From Cercis canadensis (Eukaryota; Streptophyta; Magnoliopsida; Fabales; Fabaceae): a DNA stretch of 64,000 nucleotides. Below, one piece after another: positions 51,043 through 62,593 of this stretch (position 1 is the first letter of the stretch; each line of letters starts with the position of its first letter). Position numbers and translations under genes: made by a program. The DNA is taken from assembly GCA_003255065.1 (NCBI GenBank), contig QAOA01001143.1, positions 208,358 to 272,357 of the forward strand, given 5' to 3'. Under the pieces are notes generated by a model. The model did no database searches. It was not told where the DNA came from and saw only the letters and a program-made list of their open reading frames with translations.

Positions 51043-52979
51043 TGCCCTTCTTTAAAAAAAAAAAAAAAAAATTACGTTACAATGAATATTTACATATATT
51101 TTTAAGAAAGTGTTGATGTTAAATTTGTTAATAATACGAGTGGAGTGTGCTCTCAGTTATAAGACTGGTCTCCTCATTCTCTTTCTTGATTTGAATCCTC
51201 TCAATTGTAATTGTAGTTTATCTATAGATTGAAAAAAAAAAATTACTAAAAATATACCCTTACAATGATACTAAAAATTTGTTAATAGAATTTGAACATG
51301 AAACTTTCACAAAAAAATACTAATTGCTCAATTATTCAACTATCCCCTTGGAGAAAAAAAAGAATTTTGAGTATGTCTATGATGGATACTGTATTACGAA
51401 TGAGGCAGGAGTATGTCTATCATTATTTACAAAGTGCTGTTTCATTCCCTTTACGTAGGGAAATTATGAGAGAAAATAATATATCATGCAGTGGCTATGT
51501 AATCAATTTAACGTTTGGACCCTTCAAAGGGCACTTAGCAAGTTTTAAAAAAAAAATTGCACTAACAAATTAATCCAACATATATTATAACGTCCGAGAT
51601 GCTGGGTTTTGGGTATAAGAGTAAGGGGATCTCTGTAAGAGATTCAACAGTTTTGTTAACTTTTATACAGACAGGTAATTGTAAGATATCACTGACTTAG
51701 TGTTACATAAAAAATCACATAAGAGAGGGTTTTATCAATTCCAAAATTATAAGGGAGGTATTTCATTCAGCGTAGGTTAATGTTATAATTTTCTTTTCTT
51801 AACAATTGGATACAATGTCCTAAAAGATGCAAGAAGTGCATTTTGAAGTATTATATATAAAGAGTAATGTTATGGGCCAGAAGGAATTTTCGTCCTGAGA
51901 CTAACTACCATCGTTAGATGAAGCATTGCTATTCCCAAACAACTAATTTTATTCATTTTTAAAATCATGATTCATGAGTATGGCTTCATCAATTCATAGC
52001 TATTCCTGCTAATTTAGGAAGTGGTACTTTGGCATGGATCATTGATGTTTTTCTCAGTACACTGAGCAACTTCTTCTGTCCTTACCTTAGTACTCTGATG
52101 AAATTTTTTGTGTATTCTAAAAGTAATATTTATATATACATAGAAATGTGGATTTTATTTGTGGGACTTACATATAAAAGCCCTTTTTATGTGTCTATTT
52201 CTCTTAAAATACACTCTGATACCAACTTGAAACTTGAAAGCTATCTCGGTTTTTCCAACACTCAACCAAGTCATGTATGGTCCAATTTGGTAGCAAAGAT
52301 AGGGAAAGGAGTTTTTCATTTTATATATTTACTAAAGTTTATTTTGAAAAAGTGATTATTCATTGTTTGGTTTATATCATTTCTTACACCTATGAGTTGT
52401 TTTTTAATTTAATTTTCAATAAAAGTAGTGAAAAGAGGAAAATTTATAAAATAAATAGAGATTAAACTAAAAATAACCTTTGGGGTTTTCAATACTAACC
52501 TTAAATTAACTTGCCAAAAAATTACATGCTAAAGCTTACATAAATCTCTATGAATGGCGCCAAGTAATGCTATTTTTATCAAATTAAAGTACACAAGCTG
52601 ATTTTATATATGTGGTATATCAATATTTTTATTAACACCTTGGTAAGTAATTTTTGGTATATTTAATATTATTTATTTATATTTTTAATATATTTCAAAG
52701 TTAATAGCTCAACTTAAATCTAATAGCACTTTTGGAGTAATGTAGTGTCTCAAGGCACCAAATCTTAGAAGCTCCACCCTGGAGATTAAAGTATTTTATG
52801 CCTCAAAAATTCACATTTTATTGTCAACTCCAAACATGCATAAAAATTTATTTAAATTATCGCTCTCAACTACTTAAATTAAATTTAGGAAATTCATTAT
52901 CCTTTTTAATGCACCTCGTAGGTACAAAGATAAAATTTGATACTCAATCAATATATATATATATATAATTTGATACCAC
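51043..52979. other. Spacer between PILS and the CACTA element
   Basis: About 1.9 kb, AT-rich, beginning with the PILS 3' UTR. Short frames at 51292-51573 and 52029-52355 match nothing I recognise. An AT dinucleotide run lies just before the CACTA end. Confidence 0.55.
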
Positions 52980-53004
52980 CACTACAAGAAAAATTGTATT
53001 TTCT

Positions 53005-53310
53005 CATAGAAAAAATCCATGAGAACTGAGTGAAAAATCCGTGAGAAAGGCGTTTCTCACGGATTTTGTTCCGTGAGAAAAAGTGGCGTGACAAACTTAT
53101 TTTCTCATGCAAAATGTCATCCGTGAGAAAGTTCTCACAAATTTTACCAGTGAGAAAGGAGAAAATATTTGTGAGAAATGTCATCGAAGTCTCACAATGG
53201 AGTCATGGGTTTTCTCACGGACTTAGTCTGTGAGAAGTGACTAAATTTTTTTTTTATTTTAAGTTTTTCAAGGATAGAATCCGTGAGAAATTCCGTGAGA
53301 AAAAAAACAC
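53005..53310. repeat. CACTA left subterminal repeat array
   Basis: About ten copies of a core close to CCGTGAGAAA in both orientations, often as palindromic pairs such as TTTCTCACGGATTTTGTTCC followed by GTGAGAAA. Matches the array at the other end. Confidence 0.85.
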
Positions 53311-53865
53311 TACAACTCCCCTCAAGAACCTATTTTTCTGCTAACTCAAAACCTGCATAATACAAATCTAGCAACAGCACAAGTAAAATAGTAGTAATAG
53401 TAGTAGATGAGCAGTTTTCTTCATTAAATTTTATACAAATTAAATAATTTATACAAAAGAATCTATACAATATATATATATAAAGAATGTTTACATATTT
53501 CTAAGCTCTACTAAAGTTCCAAATCTGTGAGAAATGAAGGCTAGACAAAAAATGCAACACCAATAGCAGTGATATGAACGAGTTCTGTAACACAAAAATG
53601 CAACACATTAGTTAACAAAACAATATAAAATATCTAAAAATGCAACATAGAAGGAAATGCAGCTATGTAATTAACAATACATAAGCACTAATGAACAATG
53701 AGTAGGACCTGTGTAATATCAATCGCTTTCTAGTACTGGAGACAATATCTCTGTCATCAATGTGATAAGCTCATCTATTGAACTTTCTGGGATATTATAG
53801 TCATACTTGATGCTTAATAATCTAATAACCGTTGAAAGCACAAAGTGTGTCTCACATGTATCCCA

Positions 53866-54318
53866 TCATGGAGACTGTGTGGCCCTCAACATATCATAAA
53901 ACTTTGTGGATTTTGGATTTGGATTTTCCTTCGGTATATACTCTGATTCGAAAAAAGGCCTAACAATATCCATAATCATCTGCTCATACGAAGGGATGTA
54001 TTGGTTTTCAACATCCATTGAGACAATGGCTGGACGGACCTCCCCATTATTATCCCAATAATAGTAATCCTTCATGAAGCATTTCGTGTATAGGTGCATC
54101 CTTATTCCATCAAATGTATGAAACTTATAGCATTTGCATTTCACACATAAGCATATGAACTTCCCTACTTGAATATACACATCAAGTTGACTTGCAAACT
54201 CAATATAATTCCTCAACACCAACATAAAAATCATCTCTAACAATTTTACTATTTGGAACAAGTCTCTCATACATCCAACGATGATGTTCAGGGATCTCCA
54301 TATTACTTCAATATTCAA
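53866..54318 (-). pseudogene. CACTA transposase remnant (transposase-associated domain)
   Basis: The minus-strand frame of 150 codons contains LCVKCKCYKFHTFDGIRMHL followed by YTKCFMKDYYYWDNNGE. This is the Cys-rich transposase-associated domain (CPCxKCKN..HLY..GFM..YYxW) found at the N-terminus of En/Spm TNP2/TNPD-type transposases. The catalytic transposase region that should follow is absent. The residues after it (YEQMIMDIVRPFFES) fit the linker seen in this family. Confidence 0.75.
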
Positions 54319-55349
54319 AACAAATTGAAGTTGTTAATATTTTCTTATAATACTTCAAAGATACTAAGTTCTACTTTGGGAATGGCTTGTATCACATTCT
54401 TGAAGTTTGTTCCACCATTAGTAGAAGCACTTCCCCATGATTTTCCAAGTACACAAATTATGCTGCTCAACCAGCATAAATATGTACTCAGAAAATAAAA
54501 GAAAGGTACTCCAAAATTTAATTGACCTACTTGCTCCCAAAGCTCTACCGTCCTATTAGTGGAACAAGTACTTCAAGAACAGTCCCAAATTCGAGGACTA
54601 TCCGAGAGTTAATTCGACGCGATTAACTCTTAGATGAGTTTCTAAGTTAACCTAACAACTTATTATATATAATTATAAAGTACATTTATTTCACAAGTTT
54701 TCAATATATCATGTGCTCACAATCTATATATCATACAATATTAAAATTATACAAACAATTTACATATAACATACAACAATAGCCTAAAATAGAGTTTTCA
54801 AAATCTCAACAATTTCACACATAATTTAATTAATAAATTATTCTTTAAATCCCACAAAATTAAAATTTATCCATACTAATTCAAAAAAAAATCACAAAAA
54901 ATTTCTAAACTCTCTACATATATCATAAATCAAAAGCCCTCAACCAATTTCAAGAAAAAAAATCCACAACTACTTCAATTTTAACATTGAAAATCGGATT
55001 CAACATCAAAGGAAAACTCATAAACCAAATCATTAATCAAGTTTATAATCCATCAAATACCTATCTATAACTAATCTACACTTAAACTAGTCCAAAAATA
55101 TGGAAAAAAAAAAAAAAACTAACTCATTTTGTGCATCATTGAGAAAGAAAATACAAGAGAAATTCTTAGAGAAAATAAGAGAAAACCAAAGCTTCAAAAG
55201 GAGGAAGTAGACTATCCACACACGCCAAAAAATGTCATCAACTCGCCGGAAATCATTGCCCACGTCCGTTGCCGGAGAGAAACCCCCGAAGGGGAGTGTT
55301 TTTTTGTAACTTTTGAAATGAGAAAGAAGAGTCTCAAGACGGGAATTAA

Positions 55350-55750
55350 TTTACATATTTCTCACAGATTTTCTGACCGACTTTGTCCATGAGAAAAGCC
55401 TGCCAAAATTTTGATTTGTGGATGCGTCTAGTGAAACGATGCGTTTTGATTCTCACGGACAAAATCCGTGAAAAATATCCTCCATAAAATGATTTGTTCA
55501 GTTTTCTCATGGACCTTGGTCGGTGAGAAACTTACTTGGGATGTTGTCACATATTTTCTCACGGAACGTGTCTATGAGAAAGCTTTCGTGCCATGTTCCT
55601 ACCAAACTCTCTCGGATTTTCTCACGAATTTCTCATGGAAGAAATTTTCGTAAAAAATTTCATGAGAAAATCTCACATTTCTAATGTCCATGACAAAATC
55701 TCGTATTTTTTGTGAGAAATTCTCAGGGATTCGTGGTCCATGAGAAAATT
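55350..55750. repeat. CACTA right subterminal repeat array
   Basis: Dense copies of TTCTCAC(A/G)GA and TCCGTGA(G/A)AAA. They create spurious frames at 55129-55653. Slightly more diverged than the left array. Confidence 0.8.
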
Positions 55751-55767
55751 GCATTTTTCTTATAATG

Positions 55768-56818
55768 CAGGGGTGGGGTTATTTGATACAAAATCTTTAC
55801 ACCCACTATTTTTTTTAGATTTGATATTTAATGTCCAATCCTTAGAGATTGAGATTTTATACTGAAAATTAAATTAAATAGAAGTTCCCTTTTCTTATAT
55901 TATTTATGTAATCATAAGAATCATAATAATTTTCTCATCAATCTTTTACTTTCACCATTCTTAAAGAAATTTTGTAGGTTTTTATTGCACTCATGATGCA
56001 ACCACGTACATTTCATTTCATATAAATTGCCTTTGTGCCCACACTTCCAAGTTCAACTACGGAAAAGTAGAAGTGCCCAAGACCGTAATTTTTCCATTGC
56101 CCCCTCCCCCACTTTCCTCTTTTCACTTTCCCGGTGACTCTGATTTTGGTGGTCATCTCTTTCGCTGTCCACTTGACAGTTCGTACGGAATTAATTTCTC
56201 CTTGTGAACCTCTCCTTCCCACTGAGCAGGGGAGACAGTTCGATATAAGACGAGGAAGATCAAAAAGCCTTGTTCTGCAGCTCCATTCTGGGTACAATTT
56301 TCTGCCTTTATATCTCCTTGTTCTTCATTTCTAATGAAATTTATGTACAAGGAGTGGGCTTTTTTTGGTCTGAGATCTGGTATTTGTTTATTTGTTTTGA
56401 ATTCTTCTCTCTGGTTTCGTTGAATTGGAATTTGCTTGAACTATGATTGATGGGTTCTATCGTAGTAGAAACAATCTAGCTCAGAAAGCCTGTATCTTTC
56501 TGGTGGGGCGATGGTAGGAACATTCAATTTAATACAAAGTCAAATAATTTACATTTATAGATCTTTGAGCTAGTGGGCTTTTGTTCTGGCAGATCCTTGT
56601 AATGAAATTTTCATGGGGTTGAATTTGATGTATTGATTTCCTAATTTTCTTCATAATCCAGCAATGTGAGATTAAGATCACTGATGTAAAGTAGTGATTT
56701 TTCATGGAAAGTTTAATTTTTGGAGGAGAAAATTGAGTTTGGGGTTTTTCTTTTTTCAATTTGAGGGCTTATTGCTTCTGTTCTGTATTTCTGGATGTCT
56801 TTTAGCTGAAGCATATCA
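55768..56818. other. Promoter and leader of the F-box/FBD gene
   Basis: About 1 kb. Pyrimidine-rich CCCCCTCCCCC near 56100 probably marks the transcribed leader. A 5' UTR intron is likely, with its acceptor in CTTTTAG at about 56799-56805, a few bases before the start codon. No other gene seen. Confidence 0.5.
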
Positions 56819-58359
56819 ATGGGTGATGATTTGGGTCCTGATTTAATTAGTGATCTTCCTCAAAGCATTATAGAAAGCATTCTGATACAACTGCCAATAA
56901 GAGAAGCTGTAAAAACCAGCATTTTATCTAGTAAATGGAGGTACAAATGGGCTACCATCAATCAACTTGTATGTGATGAAAAATGTGTTCCTCAGTGTAA
57001 TGACCGGCTTGTTGTTGAGAAAAGCCTCGTGAAATTTATCACCCGGATGCTATTTCTTCACCAAGGACCAATCCATAAGTTCCAAATTTCAAACCCATAC
57101 TTGCAGAGCTGCCCAGAAATAGATCAGTGGCTTCTTTTCCTCTCTAGGAATGATATCAAAGAATTGGTTCTTGAATTAGGGGAAGGTGAATGGTTTAGAA
57201 TACCTTCATGCCTTTTCAATTGTAAGAAATTGACTCGCCTGGAGCTCTACCGTTGTGAGTTGGATCCACCTCTTACTTTTAAAGGGTTCATGTGTTTGAA
57301 GAGCCTCATCCTTCATCAAGTTTTGATATCTCCTGAGGCAATTGAGAGTCTAATTTCCAGCTGCCCTCTTTTGGAGAGTTTGTCGCTATCATACTTTGAT
57401 AGTTTAGCTCTTTGTATTCGAGCTCCAAATCTCAAATGCTTGTATCTTGAAGGTGAATTCAGGGATATATGTCTTGAAGACACCCCTCTTCTTGTTGAAC
57501 TATCTGTTGCAATGTATATGACTGAGGATGCTGAGCACTATGAGCAAGGTCTCAGTTGCAATTTTATCAAGTTTCTTGGCAGTGTACCTAATCTTGAGAG
57601 GCTCATTGGACATATCTACTTCACCAAGGTAACATTTTATTATGATCTGTTGAATTTACTGAGTTAGTGCATCTTACTTTTGCTTGGACTTTTGGTATCG
57701 CAACCAACAAATGAGGAACCTAGTTTTTAATATGGCAAACTCCCTTATTCCTTTTCCTGTTTCATGAAGTATTTGAGCTTAGGTAATTATCCAGGAAGAC
57801 TTCCAATAACGTACAACCTTCTAAAGATTATTGAACTGTCTCAAGTAAGTTTCGAGGATATGAAAGAGATACTTGTTGTCCTTCGCTTGATTACAAACTC
57901 TCCCAATTTACAGCAACTTAACATTTCAGTAAGTTATTGTAAATACAGATTTACAAAGCTTTTTCTGCATTTTTATATTGCTGTTGAATAGTTCAGATCC
58001 TATCTCGTTCAATTTATGCCTGTAATGAAAATAACTACATATCTTTTGCCATTTAATTTCTGCAGGGTTCACCGAACATACCGACTGCTACAGATGCCCC
58101 TGATTTGGACTTTTGGAAGAAGGAGTGCGCTTCAGAGTGTACATTGAGACAGCTTAAAATTGTGAAGTTGGTAGATATGTGCGGCGTGCCACATGAGATG
58201 GAATTTATCAAATTTTTGCTTGGCAGTTCCCCTGTGCTTGAATCAATGACTTTCATGCCCTGTGTGTATATTCTAGAAAATCAAATGAAAATGTTGATTG
58301 AATTGTTGAAATTTCAACGAGCTTCGGCTCAAGCAGCAATAGATTTCATCCGTGATTGA
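56819..58359 (+). CDS. F-box/FBD/LRR protein (At1g13570-like)
   Basis: Three exons: 56819-57628, 57770-57928 and 58066-58359; 420 aa, close to Arabidopsis At1g13570. Residues 8-50 are an F-box (LISDLPQSIIESILIQLPIR, then SSKWRYKWA). The middle holds leucine-rich repeats (FNCKKLTRLELYRCELDPP, LESLSLSYFDSLAL, APNLKCLYLEGEF). The C-terminal part (LRQLKIVKLVDMCGVPHEME, then FLLGSSPVLESM) is an FBD domain. Expected role: substrate adaptor of an SCF ubiquitin ligase, binding ASK1 through the F-box and the target through the LRRs; the target is unknown. Exon 2 begins after the AG at 57768-57769, inside an ATGAAG that could be mistaken for a start. Confidence 0.92.
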
Positions 58360-59261
58360 ATTTGTGGATTATCTTAATGGATGATTTTTTCTTCATGTTT
58401 CTTCTCTTTGGTTACGTTTTCTTTAGATTTATGTATCAACTTCCTACTAGACTTCATAGTAGTATGTTGTGAAGGGTCAAAGCCCCCTTAAAGTTAGAAA
58501 GATCAATTGTTGAATAAATTGACTAGATATAGATGTAGATGTCATGTAACTGCAGATTAGCAGCTTACAAGCACAAAGTCTATTTCACTAACAGAAACCC
58601 CAAGTGAGATACAAGTAGAAAGTTGGTGTTTCTGTGGTATCTTAATTTTTTGGTATGTTGTCACTTCTGCCTTCTGGAATCCGCAGAGAATTAACCATTT
58701 GTAAAATCATATCGATAATAAGATCATTTTAAAATAAGAATAAAAAGAAAAGAAATTGAATAAGGTCCCGAATGATTAAGCTTCATAAGATAATCACATA
58801 ATGCTTTTGACACGTCTTACTATTCATTGCTGATTATCTGAACAAATACCATGAATTTCTGTCTTTACCAAGTACATAAGTTTGAATTGTTGAAGGCAAT
58901 TTCTAAATACATTTTGTTTCTAGCTGCTAGAGTGTAAAAGGCAAAATCCAGAAGTACAAGAAGCAATCAATTACGGCTGAAACTCTCAAATTTCACAATG
59001 CCATTGACAGTTTTGAAGTACAAACCAAAATCAATTCCATGAACATTATTCTTACAAGTTGAAAGATACAGGGGCATTGTCTGTAAACAGCTTCGCTCAA
59101 GAGGAACTGAGAAGAACATACAACACTCATCTATGTGTCAGTTTTTCAAATCTACTTCTGACTTTCTGTACAGTGAGAAATTAACATAACTCTTTGGGGT
59201 GTTAATTATGATGCTAATGTACAATAAACTCACTTCCACTCAACTATTTGATAGCAGTATA
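58360..59261. other. Convergent spacer between the F-box/FBD and NIK-like genes
   Basis: About 900 bases shared by the 3' ends of two genes facing each other. Contains the 3' UTRs of both. No coding or structured element seen. Confidence 0.6.
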
Positions 59262-62200
59262 TCACCTTGGTCCAGAAAGCTCCATTGCCTGAGCAAGCAA
59301 TGAAGAGTCATCAGTAAGATCCGAGTAGCGCTCTGAAGAGGAGAATTCATTTGCTTTGCTCCTTGTTGATTCAGCTCTTTGTGAGGCTTCCCACTTCTCT
59401 GCTAGTCCGTCTCCTTCAAGCATCCGAACCACTTCAGACATCTTAGGTCTATGACTTGGCAGGTACTGGGTACATAAAAGAGCAACTTGAACAATTTCTT
59501 CGAGCTCTATTCTGTCAAAGTTGTTTTTCAGGTCCTTGTCTACTAATAAGTCAAGTTTCTTCTCTTGATGGATTTTCTTCACCTGCATATATAGTCATAG
59601 TGATTCATTGAATACATCTCATCAGGCAAAGGAAGATATAATGAACTCAAGAATGATATAGAAATTTATTCTGTTTGGCTCACCCAGTCAAGCATAGCTC
59701 CTTTCTGGTTTGCTGCTTTCCCAAATTCAAGAGCTCTTTGGCCTGAAATCAATTCAAGGAGAAGGATCCCAAACCCGAAAACATCTGTTTTCTCAGAGGA
59801 CTGGCCTGTTGAGAGATACTCTGGGGCTATGTGGCCTACAGTGCCTCTCACTGCTGTTGTCACATGCGAATCGTGGTGATCCAACAGCTTTGCCAACCCA
59901 AAATCACCTACAACAGCTTCACAGTAATCATCAAGCAAGATATTTGCAGCCTTAACATCCCTGTGAATTATCTTGGGGTCACACTGCTCATGCAGATAGA
60001 GTAAGCCCCTTGCAGCTCCTAATGCTATCCTCTTCCTTGTTCCCCAATCCAAAGTAGGCTTGGCTATAGCAGCAAAAAGAAAATAAATTACTATCCTTAC
60101 TTCATAAACCAAAATCAATAGTTGGACATTCTAGACAGAGTTAGGAATTGAAGCTTATTTTTATTATTAAATTTGAAGTACACAATGATGGTAGCCTATC
60201 TCGTATCATCAATCCCATTTTACTCGCTCCTAATGATATTTATACTTTGAGATGTTTAACTTGGAGTAGCTAGTTCTCGACCATTAACCATTATGATGCA
60301 CCTTAGGGAAGGCGTCAAAGTCTAAATTTGCGTGAAACTTTCAAGTTTATGATAGAAGACTCAAAAAATCATGGATAAAGATGCAGCACCTAGTACTACA
60401 AAGTTGCCATTACCTTTAAGACGGGAAGCAACACTACCATTGGACATGTATGGATAAACCAAGAGCCTCTCTGTAGTTGTCATGCAGAATCCATAGAGGC
60501 GAAGGAGGTTCCGGTGCACAGCTAAGCTGATCATCTCAACTTCAGTCTGAAATTGGATCTCACCACCAATGGCATTACCATCTTTAAGCCTTTTCACTGC
60601 TATAACTGAACCATCTGAGAGATAACCTTTATAGACATTTCCAAAGCCACCCTTGCCAATCAAGTTCTTGCTGCTGAAGTTATTTGTAGCAGCCTGAAGT
60701 TCTCTAAAATGGAACTTCTTGAGGTTTCCAAGGCATATTTCTTCATGGTATTGTTCTGGAAATATGAGGAAAGGATGTTTGAGACATCAAACGAAAAGGA
60801 AATGTTACTATGTGGCTTCATTATGGTTCAGTTTATCATTCACTAACCATTAAAATCAAAGAAAATTTGCTTCTTGTTGTATCTTTGTCTCCACCAGAGA
60901 AGGAATCCAAAGCCCAGAATTAATAGGCAGATGCAGCTTATGCTTGAAGCAAATGCCAAGGCAACTTTGTGGTTCTTAGGTCTACCAGAGGATTGTAGAT
61001 CTTGAGAAGCATTAAAGCAAAGTGTGTCAGGGTATAAAGGGAATTGCACAGAAGATAAATAAAGAGATATACAATAGGGAGAAAGGATCATGGCAACAAT
61101 GATTATAACTATTTGAAGACAACTTATTCCAAAATTAAAATTTTGAACAGTAGTGAATGCATTTGAAACTTCAAAACAATAGTTTAGAAATGAAAAGGTA
61201 ACTCTATTATCATTGTGAGTCTAATAAGAAGAAACAGAACTTCATAGACAAACATCATAAGGTAAGAAGAAAAGACAAAATTGTAAGATGTAGAAACTAT
61301 GATTACCTTGAGAATTATTCAAGGTAGAAGACAGTAGTGTTGTTCTAAAGCAGTTTTGCTCAGTTCCAGTGGCACATATCTGAGGATTGCCCACAATACT
61401 GTTTCAATAAGGGAAAAAGTACAAATACTTAATTAGCAGTGAAGAGAACCCTTCTTCCTGATCTCAGATGAGGAAAAGGAAAAATTGAAAAAAAAAAAAA
61501 AAANAAAAAAAAAAAAAAAAAGCCTTGGAAGTTGCTTACTTGAATGTTTTTGCACTTAATTTGGGTACAGGTCCACTCAAGTTATTATAAGAGATATCCC
61601 TATACAAAGTTCAGCAGTACACAAAATATTTTCAGAAATAAATTAGTAAGGGAGAAAAAATAAACGAAGTAGAAAAAATATTAATAAATAAGGCTTGAGG
61701 AGAATTACATAAAGGCAAGATGAGCATTGTTAGCCAGAGAGGATGGAATTGTTCCAGTGAGACTGTTATTATTTAGCCGCCTGGTAGCAATTCAAATTCC
61801 AATTATGAGATTCTCTTATCTAAATGAGCAATTAACACAACCTTGTCTGAAGCTTATTTATGAATGTATAACATAGTTCAACTTACAAGTAATGGAGACT
61901 CTTCATGTGTGACAGAGTATCTGGAAGTTGACCACTGAAGAGATTATCAGAAAGATCAATAGTTTCAAGCTCTTGGAGCTTCCCAAACTCAGAGGGGATA
62001 GGTCCATATATATTGTTATCTTGAAGGAGCCTGCAAAATCTTTAATTAGATAACTTGAATCAAAATTTTCCATCATGCTACCTTCAACCATAGCTGGTTA
62101 CTCACACAGACTGCAGGTTTGTTAAGTTGCCTATGCTTGGCGAAAGAGTCCCAGATAAGTTCTGGCTTGGAATTCCTCTGAGAAGGAGAAGAAAGAGAGA

Positions 62201-62593
62201 AACATGATGAAACAAAAGCTTTTACTAAGAAGAAAAAGACTGAAAAGTTCAATGTTTTTGACTTACAAGGCAATCACAAAATGATCAGGAGAACAAGTGA
62301 CCATATTCCAGTTACAAGGATCCACAGCATCACCATCCCAGTTATAAAGGCAATTATGAGGATCCTTCAAAGACCCTCTAATGTCCATTAGAGCTTGCAC
62401 TATATGTAAAACAAGGAGAGTTCAAGATCATCATTCCATGCTTTATTTTCTTAAGCATATGTTCTGAAAAATGAGCAAAGTCCAATTTACCTTCATAGTT
62501 GACACCTTTAGGAGTAAGCAAAGCAGCAACCTCTAAAGTCCACAGCAAAAAGAAAGCCAAACAAAAGAAAGCAGCATCCACTGTCTTTTCCAT
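59262..62593 (-). CDS. NIK: LRR receptor-like kinase, NSP-interacting kinase (NIK) type
   Basis: Eleven exons on the minus strand, 5' to 3': 62491-62593, 62267-62399, 62106-62177, 61887-62030, 61709-61780, 61540-61599, 61307-61398, 60848-61000, 60414-60755, 59684-60063 and 59262-59582. They encode 623 aa, typical of LRR-RLK subfamily II. Order: signal peptide (1-25), N-terminal LRR cap ([20 protein letters not shown]), about five LRRs, a membrane segment (about 238-260) and a kinase. Kinase residues are complete: [11 protein letters not shown], Lys331, HRD Asp426 and DFG Asp444. The loop [18 protein letters not shown] carries Thr460 and Thr465, which line up with the regulatory Thr469/Thr474 of Arabidopsis NIK1. 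NIKs act at the plasma membrane in antiviral signalling that lowers translation through RPL10, and restrain immune receptor complexes. LRR exons of 72, 144 and 72 bases follow the one-repeat-per-72-bases pattern; the 144-base exon holds two. Which NIK paralogue is uncertain. Confidence 0.94.
61484..61521. repeat. Poly-A tract containing an N (intron)
   Basis: A-run on the plus strand in an intron of the NIK-like gene, interrupted by the N at 61504; its length is unreliable. Confidence 0.75.

Larger units (their letters stand above)
52980..55767 (-). mobile_element. CACTA (En/Spm) transposon, non-autonomous
   Basis: About 2.79 kb. The left end CACTACAAGAAAAATTGTAT is mirrored at the right end by CATTATAAGAAAAATGCAAT (inverse strand). 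Flanking triplets are CAC and CAG, a near match to the 3-bp target duplication expected. Both ends are packed with subterminal copies of TCCGTGAGAAA and its complement TTTCTCACGGA, about 300 bases left and 400 bases right, the sites usually bound by the element's own DNA-binding protein. The interior keeps only a transposase N-terminal remnant on the minus strand, so the gene points from the right end leftward and the rest is deleted. Confidence 0.88.

Noticed and set aside
51292-51573. 93-codon frame after PILS (MNMKLSQKN..)
   Set aside because: No recognised domain, no splice partners, AT-rich context; treated as chance.
55129-55653. Frames of 60-90 codons at the right end of the CACTA element
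   Set aside because: Built from the subterminal repeat array; no protein likeness.
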